Below, in pieces: positions 46,139-59,744 of a DNA stretch of 64,000 bases. A model generated the notes under the pieces. It saw only the letters and a program-made list of their open reading frames with translations. It did not search any database and was not told the origin of the DNA. Each line of letters starts with the position of its first letter. Positions within the stretch are counted from its first letter, which is position 1. Source of the DNA: Salvia splendens (lineage: Eukaryota; Streptophyta; Magnoliopsida; Lamiales; Lamiaceae); assembly GCF_004379255.2 (NCBI RefSeq), contig NC_056034.1, forward strand, positions 34,785,262-34,849,261, in the 5' to 3' direction. A program made the translations under genes and the position numbers.

Positions 46139-47539
46139 TTAAATGTGTTGTAATATATATATTACATTTATATATATTATATTAAAAAAAATTTAATACA
46201 TCAATTAATACAATAAAATTAAACATTCAAATGATAATTTATTCAAACAAATTCAAAATTAACCTGAATTATTTTTTTATCAACTCATCCTATTAAATAT
46301 AATAAATACAATAGCACATAACACCGAAAGAAGATTGAAAATACGATATCGAGAATATGTTTGAACAGAGCACATTTGAAAGAATTTGTATTAACTCACA
46401 CCATTTAGTATATGATTCTTTGTGTAATGTCATATTCCAAATATACAAAGTAATTAAAATTTTTGTTTTATTCTTCGTCCCACTTCATAAAATGTCAATT
46501 AAAAATATGTGCAGCTGAAAATGAATTAAATCGTTTAATTAGTGTTTAATTCATTGTATGCTATCTTATTTTATATACTACTTAAATTGAAGGATGAATA
46601 AATAGGATACTGATTAGTCATTCTTAATTCTTAAAGAGAAATAAATGTCCAATTTAAATTACTAACTAGTGTCACTCCAGTGTGATGCACGGGTCATTTT
46701 AATTTCTTCATATTTATTTCATTATGCGAAATAAAAGTTGTGAAATAATAAACAAAAGAATATTTGACATCCTCTTACTTTGGATTATACTTTTTCAATC
46801 ACATTAACCCCACATAGCCACAATAGTGCGTTTAAATGCTACCTTTTCTTAAAAATGTCAATACGATCACATTAAAATTTCAACACATATTTGTGTTGAC
46901 ATTTTAATAAATTGTCTTGACATTTAAATATCAGACTTAAAATTAAAAAGCATTTTAAATCTGTGAAAATATGAATTAACCGTTGAGTTATAACTGCAGG
47001 AGCAAGTTTACGTTGCAATAATTAGGTGTTTTGATATATGGATGTTACACTCCATAAATTTCTTTTGGTTTGCTTGTTTGTGTATTGTGATTATGCTCGA
47101 CTATTAATAAAGGTTATCAAATGCAGGGTCATCTTCAACGATTTTTTGTGGAATTTTGAGAAATAAAGACAACGTGGTTGCAAGAAATGAAGATAATATT
47201 GTTGATCATGACTTCATAAATTGTTTTAGATTTGAATGTTGAAGTTTTATTAATTTGAATGCTATGAACAAGATTTGATTGTGATGAAGTTTTATTATTT
47301 TCAGCTTTTTTAAATAGTTGAACACTTGAATTGTTATTTTAAATATTTTGGACACAATAGATTTTTTTTCGGTACACCGTAATAACGGTATGGTAACGGT
47401 ATCAAAAAATATCATACCGAATTTCCGGTATACCGAAAATTCGATACGGTATCGGTATTGAATTTTGTCATATCGTACTTTCCGGTACGGTATGCGGTAT
47501 GGCACGGTCGATAAGGTATACCGTACCGACCCACCCCTA
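45886..47539. mobile_element. hAT-like element (1654 bp) with TACCG repeat ends
   Basis: It begins TAGGGGTGG and ends CCACCCCTA. The flanks GTCCCAAT (45878-45885) and GTCTCAAT (47540-47547) are an 8-bp target duplication with one change. The outer 200 bases on each side are packed with TACCG/CGGTA units (GGTATACCG, ACGGTATC). The interior is AT-rich with an (AT)n run near 46110. No transposase was recognised. Confidence 0.8.
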
Positions 47540-47795
47540 GTCTCAATTTGGTCCAACGTAATATTCATATTGCCGATGTAGCGAAAAGCGATTGATAAAA
47601 ACGAGTTTCATAGTCGAATAGTGAGTTTTTAAAGTAATATTCATATTGCCAATTTGGAAATCGTTAACGCCAATTTTGCCTTTGGTTTTGAGTTTTGACG
47701 TGAGTCTCGCTTATCCAAAAGTGAGGAGGATAGTGTTGGCGCTTTCACTGAGGTTAAATATATCATTTTGTTTTGTCAGTCATGTTTACTTAGTA

Positions 47796-48007
47796 TTCCC
47801 TCCGTCCTATTCAAAATGCCAACATTTTCTTCTTAGTTTATCTCATTTAAGATGTCCATTTTTTATATTTGGAATTAAATCCATCTCTCCTCTCTCCTTA
47901 ATAAAATATTCAATCACTTTTTTCACTCTACTTTATCACAACCAACTATTCCACCTAAAACTCCGTGCCACTCAAGAATGTGGTCATCTTGAATGGAACG
48001 GAGGGAG
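47796..48007. mobile_element. Stowaway MITE, 212 bp
   Basis: Ends TTCCCTCCGTCCTATTCAA and TTGAATGGAACGGAGGGAG, with TA on each side (47794-47795 and 48008-48009). Confidence 0.85.
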
Positions 48008-48069
48008 TACCATCTTGCGTGTCAAACATCAAAGTTTCATAACCGCAAATATTATCTTGTGAAACAAAC

Positions 48070-49186
48070 TAGGGGTGTCGAAACGGGTAGCGGGTAATCC
48101 CGAACTCGACCCGTTACCCGTCGGGTATCGGGTACCTGTTACCCGACGGAATCGGGAAACGGGGCGGGGTCTGGTATAATAATTTTGGGTTTTGCAGGTA
48201 TCGGGTATCCCGATACCCGACCGTCCTGATAGTCTCGAAAATACCCGATATATATATTGATATTTTATAAAAAAATTTTTTTTTAATACTTGCTCTTCAT
48301 GATGTAATTTTTTTAAGATTTTACATTATTTAAGAAATTCATTGTCTTGCACGATGGTGGAGGCTTTGATTTGTGCCGGAGATTGGTTGAAGACTTGTGA
48401 TTTGGACAAGAAAGATGAAGAAGACGTTGATGAAGAAGAACAAGAAAAGGAATACCGTGATGGTAAGTATAATTCTTATTTATACACAAGTTACATTTCC
48501 TTTTCATATTATAAGAATTAGAATTCTTATTTGTTTCTGTTTATTTGTTTAGTTTTAGTTATGATTGACGACATGGCTCCAACGAGGCAACGAGCAATGT
48601 CCATGGTGCACGAGTGATGCACGCTCCAGATGATGAATGATTGGTGAAACCGTGTGAAACTTTTATTACTTTAGATTTTTGGTTGAAGTTATTTACTTAT
48701 TTTATATTTAGACTTTTGTTTAAAGTAAGACATTGTTGCTTACTTTGTTAATTGTTTTCATATTTAGATTTTTGAATGGTAATTTGGAGTTTGGATTTTT
48801 TGGCATTGTAATTGAATTTGGATTACATATTTATTTTACATGTGGTATTTGTGCAGCTCATATGATTATTTAAAGCAGATATTTCAAAGATTATATGGTT
48901 TTATCTCAATTCTCAACAAAATTAAATAATAATAAAAAGTTTCAAGTGAGACTATTACATACATCAAGTAGTATTTTTAAAAAAGCATCTAAAATATACA
49001 AATATTATTTAAAAAAAGAAGATTTCAAAAAGAAAATGTTTCGGGTCGGGTACCCGCGGTGTCGGGTGCGGGATACCTGACTCGGGTATCGGGTAATACC
49101 TAACTAAATGCGGGACGGGTATCGGGACTAACTTTTCGGCCAAAATCGGGTGCGGGTACCCGCGGGTACCCGTTTCGACACCCCTA
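48070..49186 (+). mobile_element. hAT element (1117 bp) with CGGGTA repeat ends
   Basis: A perfect 20-bp inverted repeat TAGGGGTGTCGAAACGGGTA at both ends and a perfect 8-bp target duplication AAACAAAC (48062-48069 and 49187-49194) identify a hAT element. About 150 bases inside each end consist of GGGTA/TACCC units. The interior retains the C-terminal end of a hAT transposase, so it is a deletion derivative of a coding element. Confidence 0.92.
48339..48462 (+). pseudogene. hAT transposase, C-terminal dimerisation-domain remnant
   Basis: The frame reads SLSCTMVEALICAGDWLKTC and then an acidic tail DLDKKDEEDVDEEEQEKEYR. The S-L-x-x-x-x-V-E-A-L-I-C-x-x-x-W-L block is the last conserved segment of plant hAT transposases. 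It ends at GATG/GTAAGT, a good splice donor, with a possible acceptor TTTAG near 48555. The rest of the transposase is missing. Confidence 0.78.
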
Positions 49187-49199
49187 AAACAAACAACCA

Positions 49200-50495
49200 C
49201 TCGTATTACTATATCTACCACAATCAACGTTACTATACCTGGCTTGATATCTTATCTTTATAATCGCATCATTACTTGCAAACATTATGCTATAGCATAA
49301 ATTAATTGGTAGTTTTTCGGGTTGACAAATCGTGTGAATGGATCGTTATCAGGTTGGGTCGACATTATCTACCCGAACAAAACTTGCAAGTGAAGGACGA
49401 ACCCAACCTGATACATTCAAGCCCCAACACAACTTTCACGAATCGAATCCGCTATCGATATGATCATATTCGTGTTGACATGAGTCACACATGACACAAA
49501 CCCAACATGGCACAACAAACACACGATAAGTCGTTATAACTACATAAAACAATCCATGCTTCTTGCAGAGGAGATATGACACCTTGACGACAACATGGTG
49601 GTGGTCGTAGCGGTGATGACAAGGAATAGAGGCGGCGCTAACTTGCATAAACAATGATGAAGACATGGGATAGAATGGATGAGGCATATGAAAAATGTGC
49701 AAACAAAAACCTAACACTAACTCTAGTAAAGTTACAAATTTAAAAAGTGAATAAAATAATTAAAATGATAACATCAATATATGGGGTTATAACAATCACA
49801 CTCATACTCAACCTGAAATTATAGTGTCTCGTTGGGTTGACCTGATAAGAACACGGACACGAAAAAGCTTGACACTAACCCAATAATTTTGTGGGCGTCG
49901 GTGTCGGTGTCGGTATTTGTATCATGTCAAAATTTACAAACCCTATTTTCCACTATTGGAAATTAGCACTATCAAATTATAGAAAGTGACTGTAGTACTA
50001 TTTCCACCGCTCCAAATTCTTTTAATTCAAATCTATTCATTCTTGCAATCAAAACTTCCCAGACCTATATGACCTAGTTGCTTGGATCACCAATAATCGA
50101 GAACCCGGATTCTTAGATCTTAACGAATATTTAATCTCACGGAGAGAGTGAGTACGGAGGCATTGAGAGACTAAGAGAAAAAATACTGAGTAATCTTAAA
50201 CTAGGAAGAAGCAAAAATGGTAGTCCAATATTTCCAGTGGGATTTTGAAGTTTTCGGAGTGAACAGTTCTTGTGCAATTTGTAGTTCAAATATAGCAGTT
50301 AGTATCAGATCAGCCCCTAGTTCACACTACTTGGAAGGAACCAATACAACATCAAATTTTTCCTACACCAATTGCTGGATAAGTAAAAGAGCAGGAAATA
50401 GTAGGATAAGTAGCAGTAAACTCGCCGCAAATTCAATGTTTACCTGATAATTCAGGTTTCAATAGGGTTGGCAAAAGTACAAATGGATAGATTAC
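49200..50495. other. Intergenic DNA with degenerate repeat and glutaredoxin 3' flank
   Basis: Sections at 49310-49500 and 49830-49940 have GGGTTGAC / GACACGA type repeats, possibly an older terminal-repeat transposon, but no paired ends were fixed. From about 50200 to 50499 the sequence may be the 3' UTR of the minus-strand glutaredoxin gene. Confidence 0.4.
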
Positions 50496-50499
50496 TGTC

Positions 50500-51084
<585 letters not shown>

Positions 51085-51816
51085 CTATATAGCAGTGATC
51101 AAAAACAGAAATAAAAATTAACATAATATTCCTACAGATTGATAGAAAAGTCACAACAGCTTAAATGAACAAGTTTAACCCAGACATATGGAAAAGTATT
51201 TTCTAATTCATTATAAGCTCAGTTGCATAGTTTAATAGGAAGAATTATAATACGAAGAATGGATTTGGCAATTGCAATGAGACTTGACACTCTGGTCCTG
51301 ATCCCTAACCTTCAATAACCAAGGATTATTGCACAGACATGCGGGAAGATAACTACATCCTACAAAATCTGCTGATCCTATTGAAATAGTCTGAAATAGT
51401 GAATTCAGTCCTGATATTTATTGTATACCACACACAACATCAAGCAAAAAATCAGTTCAGTTTGTTTGGGAATTCATATGAAAAATCACATCTCTCTAGA
51501 AAAAATATCTTGAATAATACTCCACAAGATACTAGGGCCAATTAACATAGTTTGCCCTCCTACAATTGATATTACTTCTTAATTTCATATGATCTCAGTT
51601 AGCGATTCCACTGACAATATGATAAGAAATTTGTGTTTTGTACCTTAGCAAAAATCCTTTTAAGAAAAACCAAACAAAAATCTAATGAGAAAAAAGAGTA
51701 AGTAGCATTTAGTATCTGAGCACTAATCTATCAGCCAAAATCCCTACACTGTATTCATAAGTAAACAGTGGTCGAGAAAAGCCGATTCAGAATGAGAAAT
51801 CTAAGGACGTGTTCAC
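51085..51816 (-). other. Presumed glutaredoxin intron 1 sequence
   Basis: It lies directly upstream of the acceptor at exon 2 (minus strand) and contains no ORF or transposon end. The copia element at 51817 interrupts it in sense orientation relative to the gene. Confidence 0.5.
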
Positions 51817-52824
51817 TATAAGCCATATTTCTATGCTTTAATGATTTCGATAATGAAATCTAATTCTAGATTTGAATTAATTCAACCATAACATTTATAC
51901 TATAAAGTGGAGATAAAATCACCAACCTCCATCCATGCTTTCTTCATTTGATGTAGAGGTTGAATCCACCATTTGATGTTTATTCTGTCTTTCGACTGAA
52001 ATCTCTAATTGATGTTATCCCCTCTTTGACCTCAAACATTTAGTGATTCTTTTGATGAATAAAGAATCAGAACTTTAATGTGTATATTTGATATACACAT
52101 AAATGCCGTGAGCATATATTTATGTATAATTGAGTGTCGACCCATGCTATATGTACAAAATGTCTTTCGGTATCTTTACATCATGAAGGCTCACATATTT
52201 ATAGGTAATAGACACCCTTTCATAAAGAATTGTGTCTATTCGCATATACACCTTAACCATGCATTTTAACCGAACTCCTTAATCATACGGCATTTCAGAA
52301 TTGAACGAAAAGATGCATTCCTTCCTAAGTTGGCAGTTAAGTGTAATTATAACTACCTTTATTTATCTAATGTTATAATAACTGCCAATTCCTCAATTAT
52401 TAATTAAACTAATAGTTTAATATAATAATGTCACACTTTTCGTTCATTTCTTACATAACCTACGGCACTCTAGTATATTGACAATATACTCACGTTACCT
52501 ATTAATATATATGCACAATTATTGCTTTAATATATATATGTATATATGTTATAAAACCTTTCGTATGTATACATATATATTGTTCCATAATGAATCCTTC
52601 ACATATATATTTATATGTATAATTATGATATATAATATCATAATTCCCATTTTAGAAGTAAGAGAGGAGGGTTATCAATACACCCGAATTCTAATTCTTT
52701 AATCGAAACCGATTCATCACAGTATCGTCTTTAATATTAGAATCCTTAACTTTTAATATTATGAACTTAATCTTTATTAAACCAATAGATACATAGGTCA
52801 CATAAGAATATAAATATTCTTACA
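51817..52824 (-). repeat. 3' LTR of the defective copia
   Basis: 1008 bp, TATAAGCC to TTCTTACA on the plus strand. It contains AT-rich repeats (ATATATATG) and two small ORFs that recur unchanged in the other LTR. Confidence 0.92.
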
Positions 52825-53399
52825 TTCTCCCACTTGACCTTTGTGTCGTCTTGATGGTTTAATTACCATAATGTGCACTTTTACATTAAGTTCAAAATAT
52901 CCTTTAAATACCATGATAAAATTAGAATTCATTGAATCATGGCGGTCACATATCATTAAGCGACATGATTCCTTCCATGTATCACAAATCAATTCCAACT
53001 TTACATTGTCCTTTCATTGAGATGAACATTTATTCTCAATTTATCATATGTTATCCAAAACCATAACGTATACATACTATAATGACAACATATTTAATAA
53101 ACAGAAACACAACTTTAATTGAATTCCAAGTGTCGTACACCTTATGAGCACAATATAATTCGCGTAGCAAGGCTTTCTCTATAATACCCATATGTTTTTC
53201 ATGGCCAATAAACATTTTGGTGATAATCATTTATTTAACGGATCCGCTCTAATTATATTTGTCCTAATATGCTCCATGGACACTTTATGTTTCTGTACTT
53301 CTTCCTTTACAGACAAGTACTTAAACTCCATATGTCATGTACTTATCTTTCTTTGTGAAGAAGATATCTGCGAAATTATTCCATAAATTCTCAGCGGCT

Positions 53400-54480
53400 T
53401 GGCTATAATGTTAACAATCCCAAGTCCCAAGATTAAATTTCGCAATAACTTTTCACGAACCTTGACCTCAAAGCATGTCAAAATTCAACTTTCATAGTGG
53501 AAATAGCAATGACAAACTATTTTCCACTTTTCCATAATATTGCTCCCACGACTTAAAGGAACAAATAGCCAAACATCAATTTTCTACCATTGACGCATTC
53601 GGCACAGTCTGAATCTGAATATCCAAAGACTTTTATGTCATCGGATCCCCTTTTCATAAGCATGTTCTCTTTGGTGCCTTGCAAGTACCTGAGGACTTTC
53701 ATTGCAGCTTTCCAGTGATCCTTTCGGGATTACTTTGATATCGACCCAACATACCAACAATAATGTAATATTCGGTCGCCTACATGTTTGAACATAGTTC
53801 AAACTCCCAACCACTGATGCATATGGAATTCTTTCCATTTCTTTACGCTCCAATTCTATTTTAAGACATTGTCTCCTTTCTGAATTTGAGTTTTCTTTAT
53901 AGAGCAATTTTTCATTCTATATCTCTCCAAATTTTATTGATATATCATTTATGAGACAAATTCAACAATCCTTGTGATCTAACTTAAAATATTTCTATTT
54001 CGATCACATAAGATGTCTCACTCATATCTTCATTTCAAAATCCTTATGCTCCAATTCACTTTTAAGACATTTCATTTTACCGAACTTGTCTCCCTTCTGA
54101 ATTGGAGCAATCCTTATAGAGAGATATTATTTGTTAAGATCATGTAACATACCCATGTCACTTGCAACAAGCAAAATATTATCAACATAAAAGACTTACT
54201 TATAAACTTGCTCCCACTGTTTTTTACATAGATACATCGATCAATAATGGTCTCTACAAATCATATGACGCAATGGTATAATTAAACTTTCAAATACCAT
54301 TTCCAGGAAGCTTAGTTTTAGTCCATATATTGACTTACTCAGCTTACACACTAATTTTCCTTTTCAAGTAATCAAGAATCCTTCAGGTTGGTTCGTATCT
54401 ATTTTCTCTATAATTTCCTCCATTCATAAAGGTGATTTTCTCATCCATTTTGATTAAGCTCGAGATCATGATGAGCTTAC
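53400..54480 (-). pseudogene. copia reverse transcriptase remnant with YVDN
   Basis: On the minus strand YVDNILLVASDMGMLHD (54178-54189 for YVDN) replaces the invariant YVDD. It is followed at 53638-53907 by ERKEMERIPYASVVGSLNYV, then TCRRPNIT in place of the usual TRPDI. Stops and frameshifts lie between. The catalytic change plus the broken frame mean no active reverse transcriptase can come from this copy. Confidence 0.8.
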
Positions 54481-54849
54481 CTAGCCAAATTAATTCTTAA
54501 AGAATTGTCACTATTCATGGCTTGTTAGAATTACCACGGCTTATGTCACATTCACTTTTAATAGTGTAAACCATAATCATTTGAAACGATATATTTTCCT
54601 TACTAATCGCCTCAATATTTATTGTGGATCACTATTCTTTTCTTGAATCGTGACAAGTTCATTTACTTCATTTTAGGTTAGTGGGTTTTACACATCATCA
54701 TGTTGTTCTATTGTGGCTATTGACTATGATACAATAAGAACAACAACCTTAGGCGCAATAACATGTGGATGAAACTTGTTATGGACTTTTGAATATCCAC
54801 CTTTATGGTTTCACCACTCCCACTAGTTTTCAACATTTTCAATGAACCT

Positions 54850-55350
54850 AGCATTTCCCGTTTAAACTATTCTCGTACTATGGTTAGAATAATAAATGTG
54901 TACCCCTTCGATTTTTCGGATAGCCAATAAATAATTTACTGACAATCCTTGAACCAAGAATCTTTTCATGTGGATCATATATAACCTTACTTATGCTCGA
55001 CAACCTCAAATATGAAAATATGTCTTAAGCTAAGTTCCCTTCCATCCACAGTTCAAAATTAGTTTTAGGAACTGTCTTACTAGGAACATGATTAAGCATA
55101 TAAGTAGTCTTTAAAGCATAAATCCACAATAAACAGGGTAAAATACAACAACTTAACATAAATCTAACCATTTTCCTTAAAGTACGATTCCACCTTTCCG
55201 TCTTAGAGTATCAGGCATTGTATATCATGCACAAATGCCTCTACTTCGAGTAACTTTACAAATACATAAATTCTACAACTTTATCCGATCTCACAGCTTT
55301 AACTTTTCCATCCAACTGCCATCCATCTTGTCAACGAATACCTTTAGGAC
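54850..55350 (-). pseudogene. copia integrase remnant
   Basis: A minus-strand reading near 55230 gives GICA, a stop, then YTMPDT, recalling the copia G-I-x-x-x-Y-T-x-P-x-T-P-Q-Q-N block, with later parts of the same region out of frame. Decay is heavy, so the limits are approximate. Confidence 0.5.
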
Positions 55351-55693
55351 ATTCACTGACTTGGATCTTTCATGCAGTAGACATTTATTCTATAGTGTGA
55401 GTAATCGTCAATAAAGATGATAGAAGTATTTCTTACCAAACCAAGAAGGAGTATCAAAAGACCACATTTATAGTATGTATTAACATAATAAGCTGAGTGC
55501 TTCACGTGGCTGATTTCCTTATAATGTGTTTAGTTTGCTTCCCTTTAATGCAATCTATACACATATCTTAGGATGCTAAATTCCAATTTTGAGGAAAACT
55601 TTCATACTGTACCAACCTCATAATCCTTTATTTGGAAATAGAACCTAATCTTTAGCCACAAGAACGCCAAACTTTTACTTGACGAAAAAACAT

Positions 55694-56152
55694 TTAACGC
55701 ATATTAAATAAGGATTCAGAAAACTTTGCATCAAGATTGTATCTATTAAGTGAATCAAATAATGTACCATTACCATCATAGTAATCATTTCGGTACGATG
55801 TAGATACACCATATCCAATCTTGTTATTAAAACTTAAGTTATCCAATCTACTTACGAAAACAAGAGTTATAGCATATTCAGGCTCATAGAGATAATCTTT
55901 AAGATCTAAATGACATTCGATGTCTAAGATCAATCTGTAAGTCTCAATGCCTCTATTCAATGCTTTCGTCATGTTTTCCATGAACAAATATTGTTCAACT
56001 CCTTTTATAAATTGGATTGAACTGAATCGATGTTTAATATGAGACATATGAAATATAGCACCAAAACTTAACCACCAAGTATCACTAGGCTTTTCGATAT
56101 GATTTAAATCAAAGTAAACAAAACCGTTATGTTTAATTTTCTTATCGAACAA
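55694..56152 (-). pseudogene. copia protease/pre-integrase region remnant
   Basis: The 152-codon minus-strand frame contains PSDTWWLSFGAIFHMSHIKH, matching the shape of the protease D-T-G-A-x-x-H-x-S site but with the aspartate and threonine lost (W-x-L-S-F-G-A). VSRLDNLSFNNKIGYGV resembles ISVSKLDDLGY. The open frame is therefore a degenerate protease-like relic. Confidence 0.6.
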
Positions 56153-57561
56153 GCCTTCCTTTTCGGAAAAAAACTTTCAAGAAGTGTTCTATTTACTTGC
56201 AAATAAAATACTTCTTTTCCTTATGGATTTACTTTTCCGTACCTTTCAGAAAAGGTTAATCCTTCCTTTTTGTCTTTCTTACTTGGTTTTCTTTACTGGT
56301 GCCAACACCTCCAAGAACCATGAGATTCGCAATTTTATAATTTATCTTCTTTAATCTCCCTTCCTTTTAAACTAACATAGCCTTTGATTATTTAAACGTC
56401 CCATTTATCTTTAATGGTGTAATAATTCACCTGGAACTGGCTAAATTCAACATTTAGGGAGTTCATGATAAATTGGGCTGAGAATTGCTCAAGAACCTCC
56501 ATTCTCAAGGTCGTTAACTTTACTGCCAAGTAAAACATGTTTGTCACATGATCATAATTTGCTGAGACCAGTCAAAAACTTCTTTGTAGTCAGCTCATGC
56601 ATTATGCTTCCTACAATTGACTTATCAGCTAAACCGATTGAAAACACTCTTTAATTTTCTTAATGAATTCCTTTGCATTTTTCTGTCATGGGCAAAGATG
56701 ACTTTAAATTTTCTGCCATCGTCATTCTCATAAGGGTCAACCTGTTTGATCACTCTCAAGTCTCACATTTTTTATTTACAGAGTGACATCTATAATGGTT
56801 GAGGATTCCTCTTCCGTTAGTATGACATGGTCCAATATCTTTGCACCCAGCGTTAGCTAGATCTGTTCAGACCATTCTCTATAATTTTGCCCATTAATTT
56901 AATGACAGAGTTAGCATATGCATACAAATTTTATAAAGCTGCAACATTTATACATGCTTATCTATACGTGCTTGAGTTCTTTAACACAGATTCATAAACA
57001 GTAATAAAACTTTAAATAACATGCATTCAAGTAACCTTTGGGTAATACTTAAGCACATTTACTTTCAGCGATGCTAAATATATACTTTAATAATTAATCA
57101 AACTAAACATATATCAAATAAGCATGTTGCCTTTGGGTGTACATACTAAATGACACATGAATAAATGATTAATCCACTTCATATTTATTAACTATATACA
57201 ATGATCCACCTTTGGGTGATCTCCCAGTATATAGATAATAAAATAATTGATCAATCAAACTCTTATGTCATTTATAGCATCTCTATAATCATGATCAATT
57301 AATTAACATTTATCATTTTCAATAAATAAATGCAATATAACAAGACCACTTTGGTGATAAACAAGTTATATATTATTTAATTATTGAAATCTTTAATGGG
57401 TAGAATATCCTAATATTGTTTTAACATTTCATAAAACAATTACCCAACACACAAGCGGAAGCATATTAACCAAAATCGAAAAATCCAAGACCATTCAAAT
57501 TTCGATTTTGAAATCACATAAATGGTGAATTAACCAAATCTAGATTGGCTCTGATACCAAC

Positions 57562-58569
57562 TATAAGCCATATTTCTATGCTTTAATGATTTCGATAATG
57601 AAATCTAATTCTAGATTTGAATTAATTCAACCATAACATTTATACTATAAAGTGGAGATAAAATCACCAACCTCCATCCATGCTTTCTTCATTTGATGTA
57701 GAGGTTGAATCCACCATTTGATGTTTATTCTGTCTTTCGACTGAAATCTCTAATTGATGTTATCCCCTCTTTGACCTCAAACATTTAGTGATTCTTTTGA
57801 TGAATAAAGAATCAGAACTTTAATGTGTATATTTGATATACACATAAATGCCGTGAGCATATATTTATGTATAATTGAGTGTCGACCCATGCTATATGTA
57901 CAAAATGTCTTTCGGTATCTTTACATCATGAAGGCTCACATATTTATAGGTAATAGACACCCTTTCATAAAGAATTGTGTCTATTCGCATATACACCTTA
58001 ACCATGCATTTTAACCGAACTCCTTAATCATACGGCATTTCAGAATTGAACGAAAAGATGCATTCCTTCCTAAGTTGGCAGTTAAGTGTAATTATAACTA
58101 CCTTTATTTATCTAATGTTATAATAACTGCCAATTCCTCAATTATTAATTAAACTAATAGTTTAATATAATAATGTCACACTTTTCGTTCATTTCTTACA
58201 TAACCTACGGCACTCTAGTATATTGACAATATACTCACGTTACCTATTAATATATATGCACAATTATTGCTTTAATATATATATGTATATATGTTATAAA
58301 ACCTTTCGTATGTATACATATATATTGTTCCATAATGAATCCTTCACATATATATTTATATGTATAATTATGATATATAATATCATAATTCCCATTTTAG
58401 AAGTAAGAGAGGAGGGTTATCAATACACCCGAATTCTAATTCTTTAATCGAAACCGATTCATCACAGTATCGTCTTTAATATTAGAATCCTTAACTTTTA
58501 ATATTATGAACTTAATCTTTATTAAACCAATAGATACATAGGTCACATAAGAATATAAATATTCTTACA
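57562..58569 (-). repeat. 5' LTR of the defective copia
   Basis: 1008 bp, the same sequence as 51817-52824 by eye, including both internal small ORFs. Confidence 0.92.
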
Positions 58570-58574
58570 TTCAC

Positions 58575-59740
58575 TACTTTAGAGATAGACAGTTTATGCT
58601 TCATTTATGGTCATATTTGGGTGTTCACTAGTCTTGATATAAATGAGGATGGCCCTGCATTTTATTAAGGCCCGCACTGTTCATTCCGTAAATAAGGCAA
58701 TAGCATTTATTGACAAAATGGTGCTAATTGAAATGTCATCGAAAACCGCATCAGGAATTGGATGGCAAAAGTCGAATGTGGCCCTGAGGTCGGTTTTCAC
58801 CCCTAATTTGAAATCACTTCTTCAATTTGTGAGGAAGACCGAAGCCCCAACGCTCTACAACGGCGGCGATAACTGGGTAGTTCGCAGCCATCGACGGAGG
58901 CGGAATTAAGGTCGGTGTTCTCGCAAATCGTCGAAGCTAGATCCCCGATTCGTGCTTCAGAGTCGAATTCGAGTTTATTGGTGAGCCGTTGCCATTTTAA
59001 TCAAGGAAAATTGATCATCATACTTCTCGACAACGCTGCTTCAGGTTATTTTTTTCTGCAATAAACAGGCCACTAACTTAGACGAAGATACGGGCTCCAT
59101 GTGTTGTATTGATTAAGTGTTTCGTCGCAGGGAACGACGGCTGTACCAGGCGTGAAATTACCCATCCAAGACGAATTTAGGATCTGCAAGCTCTACTCCA
59201 GCCTCCACAAGTAAGTCGTCGGTTCTCCATCTACTCCATATCCTGTGTTGTGTTCTAAAAAATTTTGGATTTGTGAAGCTGTGTGTGATGTGATACAGAG
59301 TGTATATGTCTGTAAATTCTTAACATTTGGATGGCATATGTTGTGCTTAAATTTGTGCTTGAATAGCTCTCATGTTTTATAATAAAGAAATATTTATTTT
59401 TGTTGAAGGTAAATAAGTTAGATAATTTAAAATTATGATTTTGAAATAACTTAGATAATATTTATTCCTCCAATTGTGAAAAATCTTTATAGGATATACA
59501 TAGCTATACTCCCCTAAGTACGGCGGTAGAAAAATGTCATTCATATTTACTCCTCCAATTGCAATTAAGCCAACATGAATTATGGTTGGGGTAGATATGT
59601 GTCAATCGTAATTACTTCACAAGCCTTTCTTCAAGAAGTAATTAAGGTTGGGTGTGATGAGCCCATATCTCTATTTAATTGTGAAACTTGACCGGCATTT
59701 GCACCACCCAACTTTCGAAACTTGTTCTTCGAAGATCACA
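58575..59740 (+). other. Gene-like stretch of unknown identity
   Basis: 58643-58909 is an 88-codon open frame (MRMALHFIKARTVHS...) of balanced composition. Around 59132-59210 lies a possible exon bounded by TTTCGTCGCAG and CACAA/GTAAGT, reading GTTAVPGVKLPIQDEFRICK. I recognise no family, and the exons do not join convincingly. It could be the 5' part of an unknown gene or a fragment left by rearrangement. The minus strand does not show a glutaredoxin first exon. Confidence 0.3.
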
Positions 59741-59744
59741 AGCC

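Larger units (their letters stand above)
51817..58569 (-). mobile_element. Defective Ty1-copia element with matching 1008-bp LTRs
   Basis: LTRs at 51817-52824 and 57562-58569 have the same length and I saw no difference between them. TTCAC flanks both ends exactly (51812-51816 and 58570-58574). The minus-strand primer-binding site TGGTATCAGAGCCA (57546-57559) lies two bases from the 5' LTR, and the polypurine tract CAAGTGGGAGAA abuts the 3' LTR. On the minus strand the LTR begins TGTAAG and ends CTTATA, so it ends in TA where CA is usual. The interior carries copia gag-pol in many broken frames. Confidence 0.92.

Noticed and set aside
52078..52702. Two small ORFs repeated at 57823-58447
   Set aside because: They are the same AT-rich LTR sequence seen twice and show no protein features.
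58643..58909. First exon of the glutaredoxin gene
   Set aside because: Neither strand shows the expected sequence leading to YCP and a donor site, so it was left as unknown.
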